64,000 bases of DNA, taken from positions 5,175,377 to 5,239,376 of the forward strand of contig FN649736.1 in NCBI GenBank assembly GCA_000310025.1, read 5' to 3'. Below are positions 22,871 through 33,600 of this stretch, piece after piece. The notes below the pieces were generated by a model that was not told the DNA's origin, ran no database searches, and saw only the letters and a list, made by a program, of their open reading frames with translations. How positions within the stretch are numbered: position 1 is the stretch's first letter; the number at the start of each line of letters is the position of its first letter. The position numbers were made by a program, and so were the translations under genes. Source of the stretch: Ectocarpus siliculosus. Lineage: Eukaryota; Sar; Phaeophyceae; Ectocarpales; Ectocarpaceae.

Positions 22871-25196
22871 GCTAAGATACGAGGGCGAGTTGAGCATCCC
22901 CACTGGGAGCCTCCGCGATATTTCCTGCGCCCAAGAGAAAAGGCGAAAGAGATAGGTAAGATGGTCGATATAGAGCACCTTACGAATTCGGCTCGGCAAT
23001 ATGTACTATGCAAAAGGCTTGTTCACTCCCCCCAATCTGTGTTCTGGAAACCCTGGTTTGCGTGGTGCGCTACTACATCCTTCCCAACACCACAATGGAC
23101 ATATCCCTCTCGCAACACGATGGATGGATGTTGTTTTACCCTTCTAGGCGCGTATTCGAGAGGTGCAGGGTGTGGCTTCGGCACAAGCACCGCCCTGCTT
23201 GCGTCCTAAGCTGTTCTGTCCGCGACGTAGGTGTCCCTCCTACCATTTTTTCGTGAATCAACCAACAACACTCGGTGCTGTGCAGCAGCCGTTCGTTGCC
23301 GTTGTTATCAAAGTTCAAGCTTTTTCGTGATTTTCTTGCTTTGCCCCGATCTTTACGTGGCTGTCGCTGCTCTCAGGCCCAGACGTACAGTACGCAGACC
23401 GGAACGACATGCAGAGAATTTTCTCCGCGGTGGTGAAGAATAGCCTGTTTTCTTGGGGAGAGTACGAGGAGCGGGGTGTCGGGGGTGCCACAACTTGCAG
23501 ACGCGTGAGTTTTTGATCATGGTGCCCTTGTTCGCTCTTGGGGACTGACAATTTTTCTTTTTTGGTGGCCTTCCCCGAGCCTGGCGTGCTCGGTATCGTC
23601 AGCTGTTCGCCACGCAAAGCGTGCGCTTTTCGGCCCATTCCGTCCATAGACTATACTTCCATGAAACGTGTGGGTCAATTGTTTTGCTTGCTATAACACA
23701 CTTGTACGGTATCACACGCGCCCAATCTCTCAGGAAAACCCCAATAAATGGATGGGCGACCGACCTTTCCATCCAGGGTTCAGGTACAGAGATAACGGTT
23801 GGGAGAGCATGGCAGGGGTCAAGTTTCCTCCGGAGCTACTGAACGAGGGTGAATACAAATCGGCACTAGGGTTCTCTCGAGACCGCCATCTAAGCAAGGA
23901 GGTGAACAGCAGCGAGGGCTCTAATATGGGTGCTGATGAATATGGCTCTATCTGTCAATGCTATAAATATCCGCACGTGTGAAAGTTGGTACTTTTTTTG
24001 GTCGTGACGTGTTGCACAACACAGACGGGTTTCGTGTCAAGCACAGGGAGCCGGTGGCGAATCACCAAAACAGGAAGATATGCTGGAAGGTTAAAGATGT
24101 AGTGCGGCGCGAGCGCCTACTTTCTCTTCCGATTCCATCGTGCCTACTTCAAAGCATGCCTGTGGCTGTTGCAACCAGCGTTATTTTTTTCTCGAAGGAG
24201 ATTCGTTCGTTCACTTTTGCCCTGTCGATGCTGTACTCAGCATCTGCGGCCGCCCTCTTTTTCTCGCTCGTCGCCAACAGCTACCGCAGCACGGGCGGTT
24301 TCGGCTGGTGGTTAAGAACGGAGAGTATTCCTGTCCTGACGGGGATGTCCGGAGAAGTCTTCGTTTTGAGGAGGTATCTATGCAATGATGGAATCTAGAT
24401 CATTGAACACGGTGCTCTGTGTTCCACTGCACATTGCATATGTAGACTACCCCAGCATTGAGGAAAAATTCGCAGCACGGGAATCGAAGAATCGGGCCTA
24501 CACCCCGACGAAACGAACACCCGCGGGTACGTTCTTGGGGACGGTTCCATAGAGTCAACTGCAAGCTGTAAGAAAGCTCGGACACTGCGGATGCTGTGCG
24601 AGTAGTTCCAATGACTGGCCCTGGTTCCTTCGTTGCCATCCCCATCAATTCCCCGTTCACAGGAACCTCCGGAGCCCTATCCTGACGGGAAGATGTACTT
24701 CGCGAGCCAGAGGTCCATGCCTGTTGTTCCGGCGACCGGGAAGCACCTTTGGGAAGCAGCTACGAGCAACCAACCCCGAGATCGCGACTCTGTGCTACGC
24801 AAGTCGCGTTCTCTCGGGGCCCTCGACGGCCGGTCGGTCGCAGGACGAACACCGGCGGTGGGGAACTCCAAGGCTGGGGCCGGCAGCGGAGGGGATAGGT
24901 CACAAGCGAAGGGTGGGAGCGGGTCTGCTGTTGACGGGCCGCTTGCGGGGTCCAAGTCGTCAACGGCCGTGCGTTTTCATGGTCAGGCAGGAGGGTCGGA
25001 CGCTTGGGCCGAGCAGGGGGGGGGGGCAGGAGATGTTCGAGGGGAAGCGGCTGCTACGATTGCTACTCCTCCTGTGATCCAGGCAGGAACGGCCTGTGAT
25101 GCGAAAGTGGTCGGGAATATGCGCCGAGGTTCCGAAATGGCCACCTGGGCGGTAACCGGCACGAGTGAGAAGTCGGCTAGAGACTACCTGTGGTGA
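22871..25196 (+). CDS. Unknown protein, five exons identified (N-terminus unresolved)
   Basis: Not recognised. Exons 22871-22955, 23377-23504, 23734-23901, 24155-24373 and 24663-25196 join in phase with good donors and acceptors, giving about 377 residues. The first part is rich in aromatic and charged residues (VEHPHWEPPRYFLRP, DRNDMQRIF, NPNKWMGDRPFHPGF). The fourth exon has a small Cys cluster (HACGCCNQ, HFCPVD). The last exon is Gly/Ser/Ala-rich, probably disordered, and ends in YLW. No signal peptide or transmembrane segment is visible. The 5' exon was not found; an open frame ending at a possible donor at 22581 could be it, but this is weak. The gene is divergent from the armadillo gene. 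The WxPPRYF-type motifs recall structural or axonemal proteins, but that is only an impression. Confidence 0.6.
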
Positions 25197-25982
25197 TTGG
25201 TCGTCACAGGCAAGTCGCAAAAAGAAGACGAAGCTAAAAAAGCGGAACCTCTGGACCTGAGCAGGAACGCTCGGACACCTGCCGCTTGGGTCGAACGGGC
25301 ATAGTACCTTAGATGGATAGACCTGCGGTAATAATCAGTTCGTTAAGCAACGACGGGTTTCGAGAACGAGGGGTTGCATTCTCGTCGTATTGCGCCCGCT
25401 CTCCACGAGGTCAACACGCTGTGCTTTTTCGGCACGGCATTGCATTTGCGAATCAGCGAGTCTGTGGGCAACGTGGCTGTTGCTTACATCCTTCGTCGCC
25501 AATGCCAACTGCTTGTTTCGAAAACAGCAGTCATTGGTCGTGCCCTCGGAGAGCGCAACATGAAAGTTTCATCGGGACGGGGAAATGTTTCGTAGTCCAT
25601 TGCATTCCTGTCCAGAAAGAGAACCGCAACGACGCCGAGAATGCGCACAAAAAAGCAGGCCGAGGAAGTGGTGCCCAGTATTCTACGCAAGAGACTTCCT
25701 CTTCCAAAGGTGTCGGGCATACGCGTACGGCCATCAGGGCGTCCGCTGATGCATATGACCGGCGAACACCATGAGCCCACACAACACCCAGCACAGAAGG
25801 CCGGTGCCTAAAAGTGGCGGTGCTTGAGGGCTAGACCGGCTACGTTGCATGCCCTAGAGGTAGCAGTTGGGCAATTTATTGGATGATTCATGTTACAACC
25901 GTGACCACAAGCGGAGTTTGTGTGACGTACCGGATGAATTGGTCTATTTTTGTCTCTCTGTGGCGGCAGTGGAGTACATTTA
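25197..25982. other. Intergenic stretch before the putative element
   Basis: It follows the stop codon of the unknown plus-strand gene and probably includes its 3' UTR. Open frames at 25313-25774 (+) and 25484-25780 (-) overlap each other, lack splice context and look non-coding. Confidence 0.5.
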
Positions 25983-26012
25983 CAGTGCTGCACGGCTGAA
26001 AAAAAAAAAAAG
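25982..26012. repeat. Left terminal inverted repeat
   Basis: ACAGTGCTGCACGGCTG plus an A tract, matching 30320-30346 in reverse complement. Confidence 0.7.
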
Positions 26013-27089
26013 ATGGCGGCGGAACAAAGAATATCGGCTTATACAGAAGAGCAGCGCGACCGGCGTACATCCACCCAACGCTAAAGGTTTACAGCAGTAG
26101 ACTATTCCAATAGCTATCTAGGGAACCAAGATTTGCCGAATTCCGTCCACTGTAGGCTGAAAACTTGTCGGCGCAACCCGCAGCCCGTGCCCGAAAAAAA
26201 CGTGCCGATCGTATCTACGCGGCGCAACCACGCTGCTGTGCACCCGCCAAAGAGACCAAGCACGAGAACGCGCCCACCACAGCATCAATCGCTACAAAAA
26301 TTTGATGGAAGATGGACTGAGCGCCAGAGAATAGATTGCATAAAAATTCAACTTAGTTAGTGCAGATGATCGAGAGGTAGGCACGAATGAAGTTGAAAAC
26401 TTGCGTTCGCATACAGGCACCGTGCTTATGCCCTGCCACAGTGCCGGCAACACCGAGCATTCATAATATTAGCTGCTGATCTTGTGGTTGTATAGCACTT
26501 GGAATTGTGCTGCAATACGAACTACAGGTGGAGTACTCTTCAATGGCGTCAGCTAGGTTTGAACTGAAATTGCTGTTGGTGGTGCCCCCCTGTTATTGCA
26601 CCGCACACGCTTGCTTGTGCCTGTTGGAGTCGGGACCTGAGACCTAGCAGCACAACTCTCCTGATTCCTGATGAAAAAAATGCAAGAAGGGTCGAGCGAC
26701 TACTGTAACACGGCACCTACGGTAACAGTGAGTTTGGCTACTGATAACGTTGTGCTACGTGGTGTCGCATGCAGGCACGGTCGGCATATATATGAACACA
26801 TTGATGTACTTGTCTCGATGTACATGAGTACGCCCTGAGCATTGGGTGTGGCGAGAACGCCGGAAATACTTACACACGAGCACCGCACACAAGATCGGGA
26901 CCCCCCGGGTTGCCCAAAACCTATCAACATCATGCCCGAAGGATACAAAAACTAACTTATTTACAGTCAGTACAATACCGGCCCAACGCACACAGCACCC
27001 CAATAATAGGTTTCCGGCAGTTTGCCGGAAAAACGCGAAGAACAAAATACCATGCCAATAAACAACGGACACCCGGCTTGGCCGAAGAA

Positions 27090-27209
27090 CCCCCCCCCCC
27101 CCCCCCCCCNNNNNNNNNNNNNNNNNNNNNNNNNNNNNNNNNNNNNNNNNNNNNNNNNNNNNNNNNNNNNNNNNNNNNNNNNNNNNNNNNNNNNNNNNNN
27201 NNNNNNNNN
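27090..27209. other. Assembly gap preceded by poly-C
   Basis: Twenty C bases (27090-27109) run into exactly 100 N (27110-27209), the usual size for a gap of unknown length. The C run is probably a sequencing artefact at a contig end. Confidence 0.9.
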
Positions 27210-27436
27210 CTCGTGGATGGATGCATCCAACGGAAGTGAAGCACGGGCGGACCTGTTCAACCACCAACAAGGACGCGCAAAATATGTCATTGAAACATGG
27301 AGTTAGAATAAATCAGACCACACGATCTTTCGGTACGACGTGGAGATCTGACGTGCAATAATGCCGGGCACGACATCCCCAACCCCAATCCCAAGGAACG
27401 ATATATGATGTACCTACCTGAAGAAGTAGCCAGATC

Positions 27437-29963
27437 TCAGTTCCAGGCGTCGGTTACGAGATCCACAACCCCATCATCTGTGTCTCCATAACTCCAGTTG
27501 GAGTCGACGCTCTTCTCGCTCACCCCGTCAGGTTCCCCATCGCTGGAGCCAGATTCGCTCGAATCCAACTTGATCAAATCGTCGAGTGCTCCGACCGAAC
27601 CGTCGCCGTTATCGTCCGACTCGGGGTCCTCCAACTCTTCATCGGCGTAGCGATGCTTCTCGCGTGTCCCGGGGGTGTTCTTCAGGGCAGGGTCACTCTC
27701 CACGTCGGCTCGAACAATTCTACCAGCTGCCCGCACGACGGACATCCTTGCGTCTGCGTCCTCCATGTCCTTCTCGACTTCCTTCAGAATCGACTCGAGA
27801 GACCTACCCTTATCCGCTAGCTGGTTGGATGGTGGCTGTGCGGGTGCTTTACGTCGAGCACGCAGCATAAACTCAACGAGATGCTTGTCCCCAAGGGTGT
27901 TTGGGAAGAGGAAGAGTTCCCGCTCGCGTGCATCTCCTTGCGCTCCGTCGGCTCGGACCAATCGTGATTTGCTGTCGGGGTCTGCGTCCGTCCCGGTAAA
28001 CAAGTCCAGGACGATGCTTCGTGCGTACTTCCCCGTTATCTCCTCCATGCCAACCTTCGCTCGTTCAGCAGTTAGCCAACCGGCGACGTCCTGCCAGCAA
28101 AGGATATCACCTCGACCGAGGACGTCATCCACCATCCTCCGCACCGTGCTCAAAGGCTCTAGAAGCGTCGGCGCCTCGTCCCCCGATCCACATAGCTTGT
28201 TCGCTGCTTGCTCTGGCGGTTTGTCGTCTATCTTCATGCCGTTCAAGCGGCTCTGGTGGCAACGGCCGCACCACCAGTCACCATCACTCACCATCGCATT
28301 ACCCTCCGCGACATGATCTCCTGCAGCATCCATGGGATACCACCTTACGCGGCTCTTGTCCGATTTCCGGTACTTGCATTTACTGCATTGGCGAAGCTCT
28401 GCCTTCCTTTCTTTCTCGGCGAAATAAGCTAGGAAGCAGTCTGGGCGTTGGCAGAGGCAGTCCTTGCTGGGACTAAAGTCTCGCACCATAGCTAGAGGCA
28501 GGGTTTTCTCTCCTTGTCTCAACGCGGCTACGAAGGTTACAGCTCGCCCTAGCCGGTCCGCGCGGAGGTGCGTGAAACCTTCGTCGTCCGGCAATCTGTG
28601 GCATGCCGAACATAGTATCTCGTCGGCCGAGTGGACTACACTCCCGGGGCATGTGCTACACTCGGTGCGAGGGTAGTGTGTAACCCAACCGCATTCCTGA
28701 CGGCCGCACGCCTTTTTTCGCTTCTTGCCTGTTGGTTGTCCTACAGGTAGCACCGCCGGGGCAGAAAGTCTCCTACCCGCATTCCGCTTGCCTGGCAGAT
28801 GACCGGCTTGTCTTGGGTTCCCGCCGTGGCTCCTACGCCGAGTATCAACGGGGTTATTCCCCCCGGCCTCTGATTGTCGCCGTTCATCTTCGGCAATCGC
28901 GCGATCTCTACGAGCCGTGGCCTCCCTCCTGGCCTCGCTCTGCTGCTTGTAGTAATCCTCCTCCTCGAGCTTGCTCTCGAGGTTGGGTAGGCACCCACCC
29001 GTGACACTAGCAGAGGGCCTCCTCTTCCTCCTCCGTTTCCTGCCCGACCGGGTCTTTCCTCCCGTCCGACGGACACGTGCACGGGAATCTCCCGCGTCGC
29101 GCTTTGTCGCGGCGATGGCGGTGCGCGCCTCGTTGGTTAGGTAACCCTCTCCCCTGCTCCCGCTCCGTCTCCGTTCACTTGTGGCGTCTCCTTCTGTGTC
29201 GTCGACCACTGGCTGACGCGGGGTTAGCGCGCCTTCCGTGAGCTGGCGAAGGGTTAGTATCGGCTGTATACCCCCGCTTCCGGGTGTAGAAGGGCTCCCA
29301 TACTGGTTCCGAGGCAACGCCGGTGGCGTACCCGGTAGAGCTGTGGGGCTCTTCACCCCACAAGCCGGTTGGCCCACCCTACGTGGACGGGAATTCATCT
29401 GGCAGCAGCTCGACCTATGCCGGCCGTTTTTCCATGCATTCAAAACCTGACCAGAGTTACGACAACAACATGTCACTTTTGCACGTACAGCTATAAGCCA
29501 GGCGCACGCCTATTCGTGGGGTGGGATTTTCGGTGCCTCTTGACAGCCATGCATAAGGTCTGATCCTCTTTACGGGCGCGCGTATGCACCTGAGAACGCA
29601 ACGGACAGAAACCTGTTCAAATACGTAGTTATTCTCTAGAGTGTCTGCAGCTAAGCGCCCCGAGTCATGTTCGGCTCGTATATTGGCAAAGCACCGAGCG
29701 TAATAATTGAACTCGAAGAAATCGTACTTGCCCTCTTGAAGCCCAATCTGTCTGCAATTTGTAGTGATAGGCTGACCCTGAGCTGGCATTATTGTGTTGA
29801 GCATTTCCATCGTATCTTGGGGTGGGAATGGTGTATCCAAAGATGTACCTACAAGAGGGCTGCGGACCCACGGCATAGACTCTTCTGAAATTTGAATTTT
29901 GAACACACCATGCTTATCCCCTGCCACACTAAATCGCCTCAAACCTTTTGCATTATGTGACAA
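27437..29963 (-). CDS. Cys-rich unknown protein inside the putative element
   Basis: Not recognised. The minus-strand frame 29476-27437 is open for 679 codons without an intron, unlike all neighbours. A second open frame, 29963-29457, can be spliced in front of it (donor GAACAG|GTTTCT at 29613/29612, acceptor GGTCAG|GTTTTG at 29447/29446), phase 0 on both sides, giving about 786 residues. This join is provisional. The middle has several Cys/His clusters suggesting zinc binding: CGRQECG, ECSTCPG, CSACH, CLCQRPDC, CSKCKYRK and WWCGRCHQ. The N-terminal part is basic (RSGRKRRRKRR) and the C-terminus acidic (ELEDPESDDNGDG). Placement between inverted repeats suggests an element-encoded DNA-binding or transposition protein, but no catalytic DDE or rolling-circle motif was identified. 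Confidence 0.6.
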
Positions 29964-30319
29964 TACAACCTAGGTATAAGGCGGTAGCATAGTTAGGCTG
30001 CAATACAACCACCTCGCGCAGAGGTCGGGTCGCATGTGAAGCTCGCTCCCTGATTTTGGAGCTGCTGCATGGTGGTGCACTCTAGCTAAAGTCCAACTTT
30101 TTCACCCTACCGTTCACAACTGTACGTATAAAACATACCCTGGTGTACCCTGACATCTTATTTACATACATCTCTTGAAATCTGGACAGTTTATGTTCTC
30201 GTTCGCCCTCTAGAGCCGATGCTAGGTGTGGAGGTCTGGTGCCGAGCGAGCCGCCTGATCAGAGGGGTTTCCACAAGGGGCTGCGTTCCCGTTGGAAGCA
30301 TTATTCGGCGTACTTACTT

Positions 30320-30346
30320 CTTTTTTTTTCAGCCGTGCAGCACTGT
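30320..30346. repeat. Right terminal inverted repeat
   Basis: A T tract followed by CAGCCGTGCAGCACTGT, the reverse complement of the left repeat. It ends about 280 bp upstream of the acetyl-CoA synthetase start codon. Confidence 0.7.
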
Positions 30347-30626
30347 TTATTAGTCTCCACCACGACCATCACCATCCAGTAGATAGTGGGCGAGTGGGTC
30401 ACCGGCGTTTAGATACGACAAGTATAGTGTAGATGAAAGTGTGGGTGCTGGGCTGTTGCATATATCCGTTCCAAGATACTGCTGCATCCAAACAACAGCA
30501 CCGCGGCATGTTGCATGTTCTGGTGCACCGCGGCATGTGTTCCATGGTACCCATATTTCGGTCCGCGGCGCCCCCATGTGTCCGCAAGGACGATGGTTGA
30601 GACAGGCTGTGCACTTCAATCGATCA

Positions 30627-33600
30627 ATGCGCTTCGCTCGTCTGCTGGTGATCGGACTTCCACTCAGCGCTGGGTTCTCTGTACGACCTCTCGTCTCCAA
30701 GAGGCCGCCGTACCACCCCGCCCCTCTCAGCATGAGCGAACAGCAGCAGGATGCCCCCAAAACGTATCCTCCCCCGAATGCGGTTCCGGATGGCATGAAG
30801 ACCTACGAGGTAACATACCAAAATTGCAACAGCGGTTGGATTGTTGTGTACAGCAGCTCTTGGTCACGTGTCGTTACATGTCTTCGATGCACCTTCAGCA
30901 AGCGTGCCGACTGCTGTTGCAGTGTTCGTCGTTGAGTGGGTCTGATCTTCAGAATTTTGCCCGAAACATGCTTGACATGCAGCAAGTGGCAAATTGACCC
31001 GCACTCTCCGAACGGCTGTGCTATACTGGCTGCTACAATGTACCTGCTGACTACAAGCTATAGTGTGCCATTCCGCGAAGAAACGACATGGAATTGCGCG
31101 TGTTGCTTCCACCCAGTCACTGCACGCCGTCCTCTTTTGCCATGTCGGGGTACGCGAATCTCACGAGCAGGCGATGCACAAGCAGAGTCTCGAGGAGCCG
31201 GACACTTTCTGGGGCGATGCCGCCCGGTCCACGTTGAAGTGGTTCCGCGACTTCGATCGCGTGTCCCAGGGCGGCTTCGACACCGGAGACGTGGCTTGGT
31301 TCACCGGCGGACAGCTGAACGCTTGCTACAATTGCATCGACCAGCACCTGCCGCAGCGGGCCAAGCAGGTGGGCATATGTTGGCAGAGAGAGTAAGTATA
31401 ATGCTGTCGAGCTTGTTGTTCTGGGTTTGTCCGGGCGTGTGTGGTGTCCTTGTTTGCCGACTCAACGGCCGGAGCCGGAGGGGGGCCTGCACTCGAGAAT
31501 ATCCAACGGCACTTGCTCCCTCAGCCCGTTCAGCGCATGGTAGGCGAACCATGTTCGCAGCGACAATATTCCTATGCACCGTTCCGGAGTATTTGTGGGC
31601 CAGAACTCGGTCGAGTGGATGTTTTGTCTCTATAGCAGCACCCGTAGGTGACATGATGTAAGATATCGCACTCCTTGGACCGATTCTCAAAGCTCGATTT
31701 CCCCACAGCAGCAAGAGTGGCAGCGCCGAACACGGCGGCGTTGAATCCGTCCCGTCGAGAGCTTTCCGAAGACCTATCGTTTCGTTTTATGCATCCTCTT
31801 CGTCGTGGACCAATCGAGGGTTAGCTTTGAAAATGGATTCAAGAGGGTGTGGTATCTTACATCATCGTGTCACCCACGGCGTATGGGTGATGCTTGGTAA
31901 CATCGGTCATCGCTCCTCTCTTGAAGCAAAGAGGTTACGGCACCAACAGCAGCATGTACTGCTGTATGATAGCGCTCCGTATTGAACCGGCACCGCTTTT
32001 CTCCCCCCGTATGAACCGGCACTGCGTGACTCCCCCCGTAGAACCAGCACTGCTTGACTCCCCGCCGTTTCATGTTTTCATTCGATACGACGATATGACG
32101 TGATGCTTGCTTGGGGGCCATCAAGGTTGCCATCCTGCACGAAGGCGACGAGCCCGGAGTGGTGACCAAGATCACCTACGAGGACCTGCTGGGGCAGGTC
32201 TGCCGAATGGCCAACGCCATGAAGGAGCTGGGAGTGAAGAAGGGAGACTTCGTGACGCTCTACATGCCCATGGTGCCCGAGGCAGCCGTCGCCATGCTTG
32301 CCTGCGCGCGCCTGGGCGCCCCTCACAGCGTGGTGTTCGCTGGTTTCAGCGCTGAGGCCCTGCGAGACCGCATCGTGGTGAGTGAGGAAGGCCGTCAAGA
32401 TGGATGTGCTTTGGGTTGGGGGGCGCTTCTGGCGAAGAAGGAATAGGCCAGCCTTGCCGTGGCTGCCTGCGTGTCAACGGTTCCCTTGGCTCTTATCCTT
32501 GGCGTTCCGGCTGTTGTTAAGGTCTGTCTGCCGCTGAGAAGGGGGGAGTTATCTCCTGTAGTTTTCGGGCATGCGGTTCGGTAGGCGAAACTTGGTCGGA
32601 TCAGAAAATTCGTCGGACTACCGAGCACCGCCGTCGGGATTGTGCACTACGCCGATTTTGGCATCAAGTTGCGAAGGCTCTACAGCAGTATGGCGGACTG
32701 ACATTAGCTTTGGTGTGTGCGGCTCTCCTGCTTGACTCCTGCTGACTATAGTACGAAGTTACCATCAACCACCCTCTACAATCGCGTACGCCCTTGGCTT
32801 CGCGGCTGCTATTCCACATCAGTGGCCGAGATTCCTGGTCATTGTTGCCGCCGTCGCACATGGTTGATTCAGCACTTTTTCTGCCGGCCCTCGTTTTTTT
32901 ATTTGTTTAGTATTTTGCGCTGGATCGCCCAAAGACGCTCTGTGACACGAGTCTATTAGTGGCCCCAGGCCCTTGCTATTTATACCTCTTGTGCTTGAAG
33001 TTGGCGAGTGCTCGTCCAACACCGACCGTGTTGCTCCCAGACAACGTGTGTTTGTGGTAGAAGTGGCACGCAGCGTTGGACAGCGTCGTATTTCTGTACA
33101 ACTCTCGGATGCAACTTGTCCACACTGCAACTGCAACAGACCGCCACCCTACAACCTTAGTAAGAGGAGGGATGGGTCTATCTGACGATAGCCGAGGGAG
33201 CTTCGTTCTTTGTTGATTTCGCACCCAGTCGTTGTAACTCTGCGGCATCTGCGTGAGCATTGGCGAAGATCCGTCAAGTCACTTGTGCGATCTCTGGCAT
33301 TTTTTTCCGTCGCCATCGCCGTCTGGGCTTTGTTGACGACCTTAAGAGCACCAACAGAATTAACGATATGCCGCAAACGCGTACGATAGTAGTTGAAACC
33401 GCCAAGGTCATTTTTTAGAAAATTGCATACCTCGTACTGCACAGCAGTTACAGAAAGACTAGCCGAGGTATATGTTCATGTACCATGTCGCCTGTTTTCG
33501 TGCTTCGGGACATATTTCGCTGGCGGAAGCGAGTCTCGTCTCACGGTTCCTTCTCAGGGGCACAGTTCCTTCTCAGTGGCACGCAGGGGAGGCGTCGGTA

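Larger units (their letters stand above)
25983..30345. mobile_element. Putative DNA transposon with terminal inverted repeats
   Basis: CAGTGCTGCACGGCTG followed by an A tract (13 A) starts at 25983. Its exact reverse complement with a T tract (9 T) ends at 30345, in the outward-facing orientation of terminal inverted repeats. With one more matching base on each side (A at 25982, T at 30346) the perfect match is 17 bp. The four bases TTTA flank both ends (25979-25982 and 30346-30349), a possible 4-bp target duplication. The 4.36 kb interior holds a Cys-rich minus-strand gene and an assembly gap of 100 N. No DDE transposase was recognised, so the superfamily cannot be named. Chance pairing of a 17-bp repeat plus A tract in 64 kb is possible but unlikely. 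Confidence 0.55.

Noticed and set aside
25313-25774. 153-codon plus-strand frame after the unknown gene
   Set aside because: No splice context, no recognisable composition, and opposed by similar minus-strand frames. Probably 3' UTR or spacer.
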